64,000 nucleotides of DNA from Mikania micrantha. Its lineage: Eukaryota; Streptophyta; Magnoliopsida; Asterales; Asteraceae. The number at the start of each line of letters is the position of its first letter. Positions within the stretch are counted from its first letter, which is position 1. The position numbers and the translations under genes were made by a program. The notes below the pieces were generated by a model. That model was not told the origin of the DNA. It searched no databases and saw only the letters and a program-made list of their open reading frames with translations. Shown here one piece after another: positions 34,457-47,874 of the stretch. The DNA lies in assembly GCA_009363875.1 (NCBI GenBank), contig CM018680.1, positions 11,105,625 to 11,169,624 on the forward strand, read 5' to 3'.

Positions 34457-37057
34457 CGAGGTACGATCGAAGGAAAAATCTGAAAATAGGGTTTTCCTTT
34501 CTTTTGTTTAACCTACAAGACATTAGCCGGTTCTAAGCCATTTCGGTCGAACCCCAACCTTCACGAGGACTCACATACATGCAGAAACACCATGGGAAAC
34601 CTCAAACCGAAGGTTAGAGTTGATGAGGATGACGAGCACGCACAGGTTCGTGCGTTGCAAGCTGTAGCCGAACCCTTAGGGGGCCTCACGAACCTTCACC
34701 GAACCATCATCAGCTCGACGAACCTTCATGCATCAGCCGAACCTTTGCTGATCAACCGAACCTTTGGCCGCCGAACCCATGGACAACCAACGAACCTACG
34801 TCCGGGAACCCTTGTAGCCGAACCTTCACCACCATGCACGAACCTCTAGTATGAACGAACCCTGTTGCCAATCATGAGCACCGAACCCTTGCCGAACCAC
34901 CTGCATGTGGACGAATCTACGTAGTTGCCGAACCCTAGGATTAGTGGCAGCGAACCTGCTTTGCACAGCCAAGCCTCACACGAACCTATAGGTTCGCTGG
35001 TGTGGAGTCGGTCTCAACTGTTTTGTCCTCGATCATCGTGGGTCTCGCACCTTTTATTAGAATTAGTTCTAGCCCAGTAGAATTGTGTGGCCCATTTAAA
35101 TCCTGGCCCAAGACTAGCCTCACAATTGGTCACATGAAAACCCATTTGATCCATATTCCTTGATTCGGCCCAACAACCCACTTAACCGGCCCAGGCATCA
35201 TCCACGAGCCCAACCATTGCACTTGGCTCAATAACAATCGCACGGACCCGACAACATACACATTGGCCATGACACCCAAAATTGTTTAATAAATAGAATG
35301 GGATAATCATGTCCCAATAGGCCCATGCGTAAATCATTTGAGCCCGACCATAATCTTACGTGGCCCATGAGAACTTGTTGGGCAGTGACTAATCTTTCGG
35401 CCTAGTTATAGTTGGCTCATTTGGGGTAGTTGGCCCAACATAAGGCCCACTAGTTAAATTTCAATAAACATGTACTCATTTCAAAGATGTCAACATTTTG
35501 ATAATACATAAATCTAACACTCAGGAATTTACTTCATAAGGATTCGAATTTGGTTAAAAACAAGATAATCAAAAAATAATTAAGATCTTGATAACACAAG
35601 TCAATCAATTAATCAAAGAGTACAATATCAAAAATCGTATATTCTATGTATGATTACAATGTTATAGGAACCAGTTAGAAGTCTTGTTTGCTACTTGCTA
35701 CTTGTTCTAGTTCAGAGTCTACTGCAGTCAGGTGAGAACATTAGCCCCTCTTTTACCGTTTTATAACTGTTTTGGGGTGGAACACATGACCAAACACTAT
35801 TTATCCAAATCATATTTCATATACAGGATTTTTGTTACTGTTCAACTGTTACAGGTTCACTTTACAAGTTCAAGGGATTTATCAACTATTTTTAAAGAAA
35901 GGATTTATCATCTTTTAAAAAGGATTTATCAATGGTTTTAATGGTTTTATGAATGTGAAACACTTTTAAAGAATAAGTTTTAGAAACTCTTTTGCTAAAA
36001 TCTTGTGTTTTTGATAAATAATCTTTATAAACCTTGTTATTATACAAGGACACTATTCTCCTTTTTAAATCAAGGATTTCTTTACACGGTTTCAAATTAA
36101 TAGTTTCATGGTGGTAATCAAGCAAAAGTGTTTTCAATTCATGGTATTCAATCAAAAGGGTTTCAAATCAAAGTATTCAAAAGCATGGTGTTCATCGTTG
36201 TGAACAAACTTATACACACATCAAGACACATATTCTTATTCTTATAGCGTTAGTACTGGGTGATCACAACAAGGGAAAGCGGGACACGTTTCAGTTACGC
36301 CAAGGCTGCGGTTAGCGTTTTAAATTTGTTTTAAAAACTAACCATAGATTGGATGCTTTACGGTAATATGGATTTGCTGCTAATTAACTGTATCAGCATA
36401 GGTCATATTGACCGGGTATGTCAACACGGAGTTTGTCTTCTGAGTAAACTCATTAGTGCAGCTCGTGTTGAATGCGTTTGCTGACTACTTTTTCTGACTC
36501 CAAACGTAGTTTGGGACTTGATTATATGTTGGCTTTTCTAGTAGACAGTCATTTGACTGTTTGCACACGTTAATCTTACTTGATGTTAGTTTGATTTTCA
36601 ACTATCCATGTTATTTTCATTAAATGTTTTATACATATGTTTTACAATGCAGATTCATATTTACAAATGTTAAACCTATTGTTCTCACCAACTACTTTTG
36701 TAGTTGACAGTTACTTTTACGTGTTTCAAGTAATCAGGTTCAGAGCTTCACAAGGACAACTAAGGAGACCATAGTTAAGATAGAACAAGGTAAAGAAACA
36801 CGGTAGGATGGATTAGAAACTCACACAATCCTGATTGTTTGATTGTCTTGTCTGAGTCTTATTTTGTAAACAATATTTTTGGGTCTATAGTTGTCATTAT
36901 TTTGGTAGATAGATAGAATGTCTTTAACTTAACAACTGTCTAAACTTTATGAAACTTAGTAATGCATTGTGGTTGTTCTTATTCAATACTTGTGCATGAT
37001 TCAACCATCGATGGTCACCGCGCCGTGGATTCCGCACGCGGCGTAGGGGGTGTGACA
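34457..37057 (+). repeat. Element 2 3' LTR, second part
   Basis: Resumes with the duplicated CGAGG and matches 13700-16312. Holds the CGAACC array (34625-35010), the GGCCCA-rich stretch (35075-35460) and an AT-rich body, and ends TGTGACA at 37057 followed by CCGGG. The 85-aa frame at 34592-34849 is broken by a stop in the 5' LTR and is not a gene. Confidence 0.93.
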
Positions 37058-37236
37058 CCGGGCATCCTATTAAGTATCTTAAGCTCCTATAGCTTAAACA
37101 TGTTCGTCACCTAAGAAGTCATGCAAAAATATCAAGTAAACACGTGGTTGGTGAGTTCTTATGGTTTTGTATTTGAAAAATTATTCTTTACAAACCCACT
37201 AGAGTCTCAACCTTAACTTTAATAATGAAAAAACTC

Positions 37237-37313
37237 CTATCCTATCACGTATGCTTATATATAGGGCATACGTAGGGTCCCACCACATACCGAACAGGAT
37301 ATGACTTTGTCAT
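37237..37313 (-). other. Recurrent LTR hairpin motif, copy G (element 5)
   Basis: On the minus strand, CATATCCTGTTCGGTATG pairs with CATACGTGATAGGATAGG; interior GTGGTGGGACCCTACG and TATGCCCTATATATAAG. This copy is shorter: the central CTGGGC...TTGACC part is missing. Confidence 0.65.
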
Positions 37314-37762
37314 AAATGATAATTAAGCGTCTCACTCCCTATCAATACCATAATTGATTCTTAGAATTCACACAGTTCTTAATTTTTTTAATTCACCTTG
37401 TGTTTCCCTTTCCTCATAGGATCATTCCTATGATCCCATTGTTGAAGTTGGAAAAGTATTTACGATGTTTAATTAGATAAACATTAATTAAGCATAACTA
37501 AGTCCTAATGATTGGGTCTAGGGCAACTCGATTATACTAGCCTATCAAGCAAATGTTCTTAGTTGGGTGGTGGATTCAATAAATATCATCAAACATGTGC
37601 CCTATACATCAAACGGTCTAGCTAGGACTTCATGAATTATAGGATTCTATTTCGTTCTTGTTTCATCTTGATTCGTTCTTTTTATGTCTTGATTCGTTTG
37701 CACATGTTGTCTATGATATTTCCCGAACATTCTAGCAAAAACCTTTTTTGGCTTTGTACTAG

Positions 37763-37965
37763 ATCCATTGAAAAATTGTGATTGATTCATTGAGAAATGA
37801 ATGCTTGATTTGTTGAAAAATGAATGCTTGATTCGTTGAAAAATGAATACTTGATTCGTTGAAAACTTGTACTTGATTACTTGAAAACTTGTAATTGATA
37901 ACATGTATTTGATTCTTTGAAAACTTATATTTGAATATTTGAAAACTTGTATTTGATTCTTACCA
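37763..37965 (-). repeat. Minisatellite of TTGATTCGTTGAAAA units (element 5)
   Basis: Eight or more degenerate units of about 20-24 bp. Related arrays sit at the same LTR position at 39755-40040 and 54855-55115. Confidence 0.75.
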
Positions 37966-39207
37966 ATGATTTCTATATGCAACTAATTTAACTACCTATA
38001 ATATAAGTAGATAAACTTTATAAGAGACATGTATAAATTACCTAGAGATCACCTAGGATAGCATTAGTACATAACATATTGAATTTAAAGCATATTATAC
38101 AAAGATAATCATAAGAATATATGTAAGCATGCTTCTCAACCCCACATTTATAAAAAAATGTTTAGAAAAGGGGCAATGAACTCACCTGTGTTGTTGTGTG
38201 TTTATATCGAATCAAGAATGCGCACGCTCATTTCTTGTGATTTATGTAGCTTCAACACCTCGTTTCGTTGATTATGTTTTGATATTACAATTATTTGGCA
38301 TTTGTTTATCGTTGTGCTTAAGGCTAGGTGTCAGACTAAGTGTTTTGTTCTAAGTAACCTATATCTCTTTAGTGTGCTACCAGGTTTTTGGCTATGTGAT
38401 CTTATCATACTACCCTTATTGAATTCTTACACATAGTCATTATAACTAACTTATTTAAGCTAAACTTGTGTCTTAAGAACAAGTCTTAAGTTATTAGAAA
38501 AACCATTTGTCAAAAAATTTTATTTTATTACAAAGGAAGTTAAACTTATTTTACGTAAACTCTTTTTGTTTGTCTATAACATCATTTCTAAATAAGTTAT
38601 TGATACCTTTGTAGTTTAACCATAGGATATTTGTTCATTCACTTTATCAAACCAGGTTTAGGGAAATCCCAAGTGTTATAGTCTTGGAATTGAGTTAGCC
38701 TCCAATTCGACTTAATCCAAATCCATTGTCAATCCCTTGGCTTGTGTCACACCCCAAGCTGGCGGGCTAGATCGACTTTCCCGACGGGAGGAAATGGTCC
38801 TGTGGCACGATATCATGTGATAATCGAAGTTATTAGATTGTAAAATTAATAAGAAATACTAAGTTGAAATAGAATTATAGACTAACATTACATTAGTCGT
38901 GTTCATAATTTAACAATGTAAATCTACCAAAAAGAAACATAAACTAATTATCTTGTGTATGCACAAGATATACAAAATGATCCGTATGTTGATGTCCAAA
39001 AGATATGCACATCCAAAATTAGTAGATCCTCTAACTCGGCATCCTAGTAGTAACATAAGCTCCTATAACTTAGACATGCTCGTCACCTGAGATGTCATGC
39101 AAAAAGATCAAGTCAACACATGGTTGGTGAGTTCATATGTTTTTGTAATTGAAAAATGATTCTTGACAAACCTCCTAGAGTGACAACCTTAACCTCACCA
39201 ACAACAC

Positions 39208-39299
39208 CTATCATATCCAGTCACGTATGCTTATATGTAGGAAATACGTATGGTCGAGCCCAGCCACAAGCCTACCACATACCGGACCGCGTATGATAT
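39208..39299 (-). other. Recurrent LTR hairpin motif, copy H (element 4 3' LTR)
   Basis: Minus-strand ATATCATACGCGGTCCGGTATG pairs imperfectly with CATACGTGACTGGATATGAT. The interior has GTGGTAGGCTTGTGGCTGGG, CTCGACC and ATTTCCTACATATAAG. Confidence 0.65.
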
Positions 39300-39754
39300 T
39301 GTTATTAATAATAATTAAGTGTCTCACTCGCTACTAACATCACACTTGATTCTTTTGATTCTTTGAATTCATAAGATTCTTGAATCTTTGAATTTACCCT
39401 GTGTTTCCCATTCCTCATACAATCATCACCATAATCTCATTGTGGAAGTTCGAACAAATATTTAAGATATTTAAATAAATAAACATTTAAATAAAACTAA
39501 GTCCTAATGATTGGGTCTAGGTCAATTCGAGTATGCTAGTCTATCAATCAAATGTTCATAGTGGGGTGGTGGATGCTTTAAATATCATCAAACATGTGGA
39601 CTATAAATCAAACGGTCTAGCTAGGACTTCTTGAAATATAGGAATTTTGTTTCGTTCTTGATCCGTCTTGATCCGTTCTTGTTTCATCTTGACTTGTTCG
39701 CACATGTCATCTCTGATATTTTACAGATATTCCACCACAAAGTTTTTCTTGTTT

Positions 39755-40040
39755 CGTACTTGATACGTTGAAAAATCGTGTTTGATACGTTGAAGAATGA
39801 ATGCTTGATTCGTTGAGAAATGAATACTTGCTTCGTTGATTCGTTGAAAATGAATACATGATTTGTGTAAAATGTATAGTTGATTCACTGAAAATGAATA
39901 TTTGATTCGTCAGATAGTGAACGTTGGATTCGTTGAAAATCTTTAAGTTGACTAATTGAAAATTTGTACTTAGTATCATGTGTTTGATTCTTGTAAAACT
40001 TGTGTTTGTTATCTTGAAAACTTGTATTTGATTCTTGCTA
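39755..40040 (-). repeat. Minisatellite of TTGATTCGTTGAAAA units (element 4 3' LTR)
   Basis: About a dozen degenerate units, equivalent to 37763-37965. Confidence 0.75.
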
Positions 40041-40914
40041 TAAATTTTCATAACGAAACCATGTATCTACTTATAATATAAGTAGATAATCTTTCAAGAA
40101 ACCGACATAAAACTTACCTAGAATTCATCTAGGATAACATTTACACACAAATAATACATTGAATTTAAAAGAGCTCATGCAAAAATATTAACAAAAGAAA
40201 ATATTTAAGCATGCCTCTCATCCCTATAGTTATAAAACAAAATGTTTAGAAAAGGGGCAATGAACTCACCTAAGTTGTTTATATGAATCAAACCAAGAAG
40301 GCATACTCTTGTTTGTTGTAGACTTCTTGGCTTCAAAACCTTATTTAACCGATTATGAATTTATATTATAAGTGATTATAATTATTTGATATAGTCTATT
40401 GGTCTCGGTGTTTGGCCAAGTTTCCTAGTTACCTATCTAGTTACTAAGATATTGATCTTAGTGTCCTTATCAAACCTACCCTTCTTGAACACTTACCCGT
40501 ATCTATTTGGAACCCACTCTTATTTTAATGAGATTAGTGTTTTAATTTTTAAATAAAAGCATGGTTTAAGTTATTAGAAAATCATTTGTTATAAAAATCG
40601 ATTTGAACTATGAAAAGTTTGATTTCTTTTATCAAAACACAATTAATTTTATTTCTAACACTTTTGCAAAAGAAGTTATTGTTATCTTATTAAACTTTAA
40701 TCACACGCTATTAGACAACGCATTTTATGAAAATCTAAGTTTAATCATGAAAAACATTAAGTTTACAATGTTAGAACCTAGATTAAATTTTGTCAAGATT
40801 AACCCCAAGCCCATATGTGACCCCTTGGTTCTTATTATTTTGACTTAACACCTTGTGTTATGCTTGAAATCGATCTTTTGACACTTGACTCCCTTGATTT
40901 TTTCAACAAAGTTT

Positions 40915-41600
40915 GCCTGGATAGTAGAATAAGTCTCCAAAGGAGTGTCGATACTTGTAGTATCGACACTTGGATACTTAGAAAAAATTTGAATGTCCAT
41001 CGATGTTACTAGGCTATCATGATGTGTTTGTTCCTTGTTGTTAACCAACTATTATCCCATTATGTGTTCAAAACATTTGGAAAACTTTAGAGACATAGTA
41101 TAGATACAACATAAGTAGTATCAATGAATTCCAAATTCGGCTAACACTTGGTTAACCAGCCTAAGACTTTGCTGATACTATCATGGTTAACTTGAATCGC
41201 CATGACTTCAATTTCTATCCTTATCACTTGGTTTTAAGTTCTATGTACTTGTATTGGATCATTGAACTATTATCCATGCCCTGGAAGTAGTATCGATGGC
41301 CACCAACTTAGCTAGTATCGAAGGAACCTCAGCCCAACATTTGTCAATACTACTAAGTTCGACATGGACTTCCCTCTAATACTATGGCTTCGATACTGTC
41401 ATTTTAGAACATGAAATTGGTTCACCACTCTTGGAAACCATTTGGGTAACGGTTTGATCAATTCCCTACAATACCAATGAGATTTAGTTCAGGTAGTATC
41501 GGTTCCAGTTCCACAACCTTTGTCGATACTATAGTATCAACGAACTTCTTCTTTCCCAGCCTAAGGCCATCGATCCTACCAATATCGAAGCCCACTTCAA
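40915..41600 (-). repeat. Degenerate AGTATCGA/TCGATACT word array (element 4 3' LTR)
   Basis: Roughly fifteen AGTATCGA-like words on both strands at irregular spacing. It occupies the place, downstream of the presumed transcription start, that CGAACC or CATTCGG words hold in the other LTRs. Confidence 0.65.
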
Positions 41601-42141
41601 TTCAAATCCATGGAGACAGTCAATATTAGTATTCTCAATGATTTTCAAGTCAATCAGACCTGTCGAAGGTTCGACGAGTTTGAAGCTGGGATGATCTGGG
41701 TTATCGATTGTATCACATGTGATGTCGTTATGTCTATGTTAACTTCCGAGAAGTTCCAGGCTTGTTCTAGCATTCCAATCTTCAATCGAACATATTCCTA
41801 GCATCACTAATCCATTTTCATGTCAATCCTAAGTGTTTCGTGGTAATAGAATCGGTTTACTAGTTCAACAGCTGAAATAGTAGAAAACCCTAGTTTGGCC
41901 TAAACTTCTCACTAAAATCGTTTTCGTTTGAGCTTGTTTCACCATAGATCCTTCATACTTTCTTGTTCTCCAAGTTGAACGGATCATTTTCACAACTCGA
42001 TCTTCAAATTTGGTGAAGATTTGAGTAGGTTGAGTGTCGTTTGAAGGTAGAGAGAGTTGACAGAGAGTGAGGAGATGAAAATGGAGAAAGAGAGGGGGAG
42101 AATTCTGCATTCAATGAGGAGAGGGGGGGGGAATTTAGGGA

Positions 42142-42149
42142 TTTTATAG
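42142..42149 (-). promoter_or_regulatory. Putative LTR TATA box (element 4)
   Basis: Minus-strand CTATAAAA, about 610 bp from the LTR start, followed by a CT-rich stretch (about 42070-42130). Confidence 0.55.
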
Positions 42150-42458
42150 CCCAGGTGTGTTCGGTTTCGTTCAGTTTCGTTTTAACGTGTTGTTTTCCCA
42201 CCGTTACGTAATATTACGTAAATTTAAAAAAATAGAAGTTTTCATATCTTGATAGGTTGTAATTCTTAATAAATTAACTAAATATCTTTTTCTTATTTTT
42301 AAAATTTCGAAACGATTATTTTAAATGTTTCGTCAGATCGTATCATTTTCGCACATATTCGTATAGATCTACACCCGTACGAACACGACGAAAACTGTAC
42401 TTTCCGATTTGATTTTCTAATTATAAGATATCATTCAAAACGTTAAACTCACAGGTAT

Positions 42459-42486
42459 ATTCATGCGAATTGTCACCCACACGAAT
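42459..42486 (-). other. U3 hairpin with GGTGACAAT loop (element 4)
   Basis: Minus-strand ATTCGTGTG and CGCATGAAT flank GGTGACAATT: same place and loop as in elements 1, 2 and 6, with different arms. Confidence 0.6.
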
Positions 42487-42758
42487 ACATTGTCAGTTTA
42501 ATATTCACGTAATGACATCCGTTGTTGTTTTGAATTGTATAACCTAACATATGTTCACACATAACAATAACCTAACTAGAATACTTGTCATGGATTTATT
42601 TTGTCAAATGTAGTTATGACTGTTAAACTGTGATTTCACACAATGTTGATGAATAGTTTTTTATTGAATTTACAAAACATACATTACAAATAAGTTAAGC
42701 ACAATAAAGTACTGTACAAACCTATTGTTCAACCTTTTGTTCTGGCACTACTGTTACA

Positions 42759-42794
42759 GTCTCCCCTTGTTATAGAAATTTCGTCCCGAAATTT
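42759..42794 (-). other. Element 4 polypurine tract and pre-PPT palindrome
   Basis: Minus-strand ACAAGGGGAGAC abuts the LTR; AAATTTCGGGACGAAATTT (42776-42794) lies just before it and meets the end of the coding remnant. Confidence 0.85.
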
Positions 42795-45700
42795 AAGAAT
42801 CCTTGTCTGGTACGACTTCCTCTGTAAACAGGTGGGGACACTTTGTTTTCATGTGATCCTCCCGCTCCCAAGTAAGCTCTGGGCCGCGTTTGAAATTCCA
42901 CCGAACCTTAACTAATGGAATACGGCTTCGTTTCAGTTGTTTAACTTCACGATCCATATTTTCCAAAGGTTCCTCGATGAAATGTAATTGTTCATCCACT
43001 TGAATTTCCTCTATTGGTATGATAAATGATTTATCAGCTAGGCATTTCTTTAGGTTTGAGACATGAAACACATCATGCACACTGCTGAGCTCATCTAGTA
43101 ATCTCAGCATATACACCACAAGACCAATTCGTTGAATCACCTCGAATGCTCCTACGTATCAAGGTGCTATCTTACCTTTCTTTCTAAAATGAACTACAAC
43201 TTTCCAAGGGGATACCTTTAACATGACTCGATTTCCCTCTTGGAATTCCAATGCCATTCGTCGTTTGTCGGCGTAGCTCTTTTATCGGCATCTAGCAGCT
43301 TGTAGCTTTTGTTGAATCTGGGCTATCTTATTAGTGGTTTCATGTATAAGCTCTGGCCTAGGTATTCAATTATCTCTTACTTCAGTCCAACAAATTGGCA
43401 ACCGACATTTCCTACCATACAACACATCGAATGGTGCACATCCGATGCTTCTATGGTAACTGTTATTATAAGAAAACTTAATCAGTGGTAGGTGTGAGTC
43501 CCAATTCCCACCAAAATCCAAAACACACATCCTTAGCATATCCTATAGGGTTTGGATGGAATGTTCACTATGACCTTGCATTTGTGGATGGTAAGCCATA
43601 TTCAAGTTTACGCTTGTCCCTAAGGATTTCTGTAATTTTTCCCAGAATCGTAAAATGAATCGACTGTCTCAGTTGAAGATAATAGACAATGGCACACCAT
43701 GTCTTACCACTATTTCATTTATGTAAAGTCTCGCCAGGTTATCCGCTTTATAGTTTTCTCGCATCGACAAGAAATGGAAAAATTTGGTCAATCGATCAAT
43801 GATGACCCAAATCGTATGTCCACTAGAATTGCGAGGTAGCTTGGTAATAAAATCCATTGAGATTTTCTCCCACTTCCATTGTGGAATCTCAGGCTGTTCC
43901 AGTAAACCAGATGGCTTCTGGTGTTCCACCTTAACCTTGGCACATGTGAGACACCGACCAACGTATTCAGCTACATCATTCTTCATTCCTAGCCACCATT
44001 AAAATCTTCGCAAATCCTGGTTCATTTAATCAGCTCCTATATGGACAGAGTATCGGGTCTTGTGTGCTTCATCGAGGATGAGTTTCCTCAGTTCATCTAC
44101 CGCAGGAATCCATACACGATCCAAGTAGTATATAACTCCATCGTGTTATGTTTCAAACTGTTTTCCGCTCCGCAGTAGAGCTCTTTCTTCGGATTCCCAT
44201 GTTCTGCTGTTTCTTGCGGGGCTTGTATGATTATGTCACATATACTCGTTTGCACAGTCATTCCCATTGCTCTTATGCGCAAGGGTTTGACTAGTTCCTT
44301 CCGAGTCAAAGCATCACCATCACATTTGCCTTGCCCGAATGGTACTTGATCACACAGTCATAATCATTCAGAAGCTCAACCCAACGTCGTTGTCAAATGT
44401 TAACTTCTTTCTCGTCGAATATATGTTTTAGACTCTTGTGATCAGTAAATATGGTACACTTAGTGGCATATAAGTTATGTATCCAAATCTTCAATGCGAA
44501 CACTATTGCTCCTAATTCCAGATCATGTGTCGTGTAATTCTCCTCGTGTGCCTTCAGTTGTCTCGATGCATCAGTACACAACCGAGTCCCTGATTGGAAG
44601 CGTCACAATATACTACAAAGTCATCATTACCTTCTTGGAGAGTCTAGATAGGAGCATTACACAACTTCTGCTTCAATGTTTGGAAAGCATCTTCTTGTTT
44701 CTGTTCCCAAACAAACGATTCACTCTTCTTAGTTAATTTAATAAATGGCAAGGCTATCTTAGAAAAGTTTGAAATAAACCTCCTATAATAACCCGCCAAA
44801 CCCAGAAATTACCCTATTTCAATTGGCGTTGTTGGAGTTTCCCAGTTCTGAATCTCTTCAATCTTGGCAGGGTCCACATGAATTCCTTCATTATTAACCA
44901 CATGACCCAAGAACTAAACTTATCCTAGCCAAAATTCACATTTTGAGAATTCGGTATAGGGTTGTTCATTCTTTAACAACTCCAAGATCTTTCTAAGATG
45001 TTGCTCGTGTTCAGCTTCACTTTTTAGAATAAATCTGAATGTCATCAATAAAGACAATCACAAACTGATTCAAGTACGGCCTGCACACAAGGTTCATGAT
45101 GTCCACGAAAACCGCTAGTTCATTTGTCAATCTGAAGGGCATCACCATGAACTCATAATGCATGTATCTGGTTCAGAATGTCATTTTCGGAATATCTTCG
45201 TCTTGAATCCTCAGCTGGTGATAATCCTAACACAGATCAATCTTCGACAAGTATCGTGCTCCTTGTAACTCGTCAAAATATACATCAATCCTCGACAATG
45301 GATACCGATTCTTGATGGTTAGTTTATTAAGTTCTCGGTAATCTATGCACATTCGAAAGGATCCAACCTTCTTCTTTCCAAACAAAACCGGAGCTCCCCA
45401 CGGTGAGTAACTTGGTCGGATGAAACCCTTATTTACTAATTCCTGCAACTAGTTTGTCAACTCCAGCATCTCAAAAGGTGCTAATCTATAAGGAGATTTG
45501 GCTACAGGAGTCACTTCCAGGATTAAGTTTATCCAGAACTCTACCGGACGCGCCGGTGGCAAACCCGGTTGATTGTCAGGGAAATACTTCCACGTAATCT
45601 CACACCACTAGTACATCTTGTGTCTAAGTCTTGTTCTTCTCCTTTTCCACCACATGAGCTAAGAAAGCTACACATTGCTTCCTCAACCACTTACGCGCTT

Positions 45701-47348
45701 TCATGCACGAATTGATCTTGACATTGCGTTTCGCTTGATCAACCCATACTTCAAGTACTTGATCGTTCTTCATTAGCATTCAAAGTAGCTTCTTGGAATC
45801 GACTATCTCAACCTGGTTAAGTGATAACCAGCTCATTCCTATGATTATGACAATACTACCCAATTCCATCGGTGTCAAACGATGGTAAATGATTGATTGT
45901 TCAACATTAATTGTTTGTTCCTAAGAATTGTGTATGTTGTTGCTTGTTTACCGTCATCTACTTCTGTTCTATAAGGGAAGTCTAAAAGTTCCTCATTATG
46001 ACTAAGTTTGCATGCAAAATTGGACGAGATAAAACTCTAATCCGCACTAGTGTCAAATAAAACAGAAGAGTAAAAGTCATGTAAGATAAACGTACCAGTA
46101 ACTACATTCGGGTCCTGACAAGTAGCTGGAGCTCCCAAAGCGAAAGCTCTTCCATCGGATGCTTGCACTACCGGTTACATCTTATTAGGACAGTTCTTGG
46201 AATAGTGGCCAGATTCTCCATAGTTGTAGCATCCCCCAATTTTGTGTTTGGGTTGTTGGGCGGAGGGAGAGCTAAAGCAACATTGTTCACTACTTGAGCA
46301 TGTGCCATCCTACAATGTTGGACCCAATGGCCCTTTCTTCTATACCGTGTAGGGTTTTTGCATGGAGTGTTGGCAACATGATGATACTGACATTTGGCAC
46401 ACATAGGAAACATGCCAGTATATTATTTCTTGGTGGGGTTGTGACATGTTGATGCCACTTGAGCAAGTGGAGTGGCCATCGTATAGTTCTTGATGACTTA
46501 TTTTTTCCTCTTGGGATGGTAATCAGGCTTCATTGAAGGCTCTTCTTTGGATTTTCTGGTGTCATATTTAGTGCTCCGGATGCTACCATCATGTCAGTAT
46601 GTTTTGCTGACAATGTGATGGTTGTTTCTAGAGTTGCAGGGCTTGCTGCAATGACAAGACTCATAATGCAGGCCGGCAATCTGCCTACATATCTGTCAAT
46701 GAGCTTCTCTAGAGTTTGTACCATTTCTAGCACCAGGGCTACCAAATCATGATAGCGGGTAATATAAGTCATGTTTTCAGCTCCTTTCATCACATGGTTG
46801 AGTAGTTCAGCTTCCATCTTCTAGAGTTCGTACTTGGGACAAAAATCCTTCCTCAGTAAAGTTTTGAAATCTACCCAAGGCATGGACATTGCCTTATCTC
46901 TTCCACGAGCTCTAATCTTAGCTTTCTTGTTGAATGAACCTACAGCATTGCAAACTTTAAGGTGCTCTGGACAACTACTAATGTCCAGGGTGGTCTCCAT
47001 CTTCTCTATCCATTGGATTAATCCAACAGCTTGTTCAACACCGCTAAATCTTGGCGGTTTGGATCCTATGAATGTTTTGTAGGAGTAGTCGGGTGCATTT
47101 CCACCCGTTCCGCTTCCCGAGCCTAATGAGTTCCCAGTGCTTTTGTTGTTGTTGATACGATTGATCATATCAGGTATTGCATCCCTCAGTTGGCTAGTCA
47201 GCAGAGTGTCTAGTGCCACCGTGGAAGGATCCAACACCTGGTTGGGTGGTGTAGTATGCGGAGGAGGAGGAGGAGGTGGTGGTGATAGCGGTGATGGTGG
47301 AGACATAACATGTGGTAGTCTTCTTTGCAGCAATCTGATCACAACCGA
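42793..47348 (-). pseudogene. gag-pol: Gag-Pol pseudogene of element 4, heavily decayed
   Basis: Pieces in all three minus-strand frames line up with element 1 in order: Gag N-terminus with a polyproline run and capsid region (46821-47342), rest of Gag (46530-46817), zinc-knuckle region with lost cysteines (46168-46413), RT (45227-45448 and around 45040, where FIDD is still readable), RNase H (44393-44581), linker (44097-44309), integrase zinc and core part (43669-43986), and the chromodomain-like tail (42793-43140). The codon equivalent to the element 1 start ATG is GTG here. Part of the Gag core (the TWWN segment) is deleted. Many stops and frameshifts make it non-functional. It is a close relative of elements 1 and 6, and clearly older. 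Confidence 0.9.
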
Positions 47349-47492
47349 AAGAATATTAGTTAGTGCAATGACCGAACGCAGACGTCACATGCAAATAATT
47401 CCCTAAGTATTATGTTCTCTTCATGAAAGGTCCCCAGGTTATAGTCTAGGCCAAACAGCTTAAGTACAATGACCTATATTTCTCTAAAACCA

Positions 47493-47506
47493 TGGCTCTG
47501 ATACCA
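47493..47506 (-). other. Element 4 primer-binding site (tRNA-iMet type)
   Basis: Minus-strand TGGTATCAGAGCCA, three bases from the LTR edge at 47510. Confidence 0.9.
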
Positions 47507-47509
47507 AAC

Positions 47510-47874
47510 TGTCACACCCCGAGCCGGCGGGCTGGATCGACTTTCCTGTCAGGTGGAATTGTCCCAGAGCGCGATATCGTGTGATAATCGAAGTGATCAG
47601 ATTGTTTACATGGCAAATAACATATAATGTGAAATGCTAAGTTGAAATATAATTACAAAGTTAAATTACGTCAGTCGTGTTCATAATTTAACAATGTAAA
47701 TCCACCAAAAAGAATCATAAACTAACTATCTTGTATCTACATAAGATATACAAACTGATACGTATGCGATGTCCAAAAGATATGCACATCTAAAACTCAC
47801 TAAGTTCTCTAACTGGGGATCCTACTAGTAATATAAGCTCCTAAATCTTTAACCTGTTCGTCACCTAAGATATC
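47510..47874 (-). repeat. Element 4 5' LTR, first part
   Basis: Starts TGTCACACCCCGAGCC and matches 38745-39085 with substantial divergence (well over 10% by eye). Interrupted at 47875 by a solo LTR. Confidence 0.85.

Larger units (their letters stand above)
12793..37057 (+). mobile_element. Element 2: Ty3/gypsy chromovirus with a nested element in its 3' LTR
   Basis: Both ends are flanked by CCGGG (12788-12792 and 37058-37062), a 5-bp target-site duplication. The 5' LTR is 3520 bp; the 3' LTR is about 3507 bp once the nested element and its duplication (23391-34461) are removed. The interior has a primer site, an unusually long 1.6-kb leader, a damaged Gag-Pol and a polypurine tract. LTR copies differ by roughly a few percent by eye, so it is older than element 3, as the nesting requires. 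Confidence 0.95.
37063..38744 (-). mobile_element. Element 5: minus-strand LTR remnant, second part
   Basis: Continues 12483-12792 after the element 2 duplication (CATCCTA..., compare 39040). Similar to the element 4 LTR across its length, including recurrent hairpin copy G and a minisatellite. It is cut at 38744 by the end of element 4, so the rest of this LTR and any interior lie beyond the window or are lost. Confidence 0.8.
38745..42758 (-). repeat. Element 4 3' LTR (4014 bp)
   Basis: Plus-strand reading TGTCACACCCC to CTGTTACA; on the element strand it starts TGTAACA next to the polypurine tract. Contents: hairpin copy H, minisatellite (39755-40040), an array of degenerate AGTATCGA words (about 40915-41600), a pyrimidine-rich leader, a TATA box (42142-42149) and a U3 hairpin (42459-42486). 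No gene: the frames at 40603-40848, 41610-41801 and 41865-42201 show no domain. Confidence 0.88.

Noticed and set aside
34592..34849. 85-aa frame in the CGAACC array of the element 2 3' LTR
   Set aside because: The sister LTR at 13832 has an in-frame TAG, and there is no protein domain.
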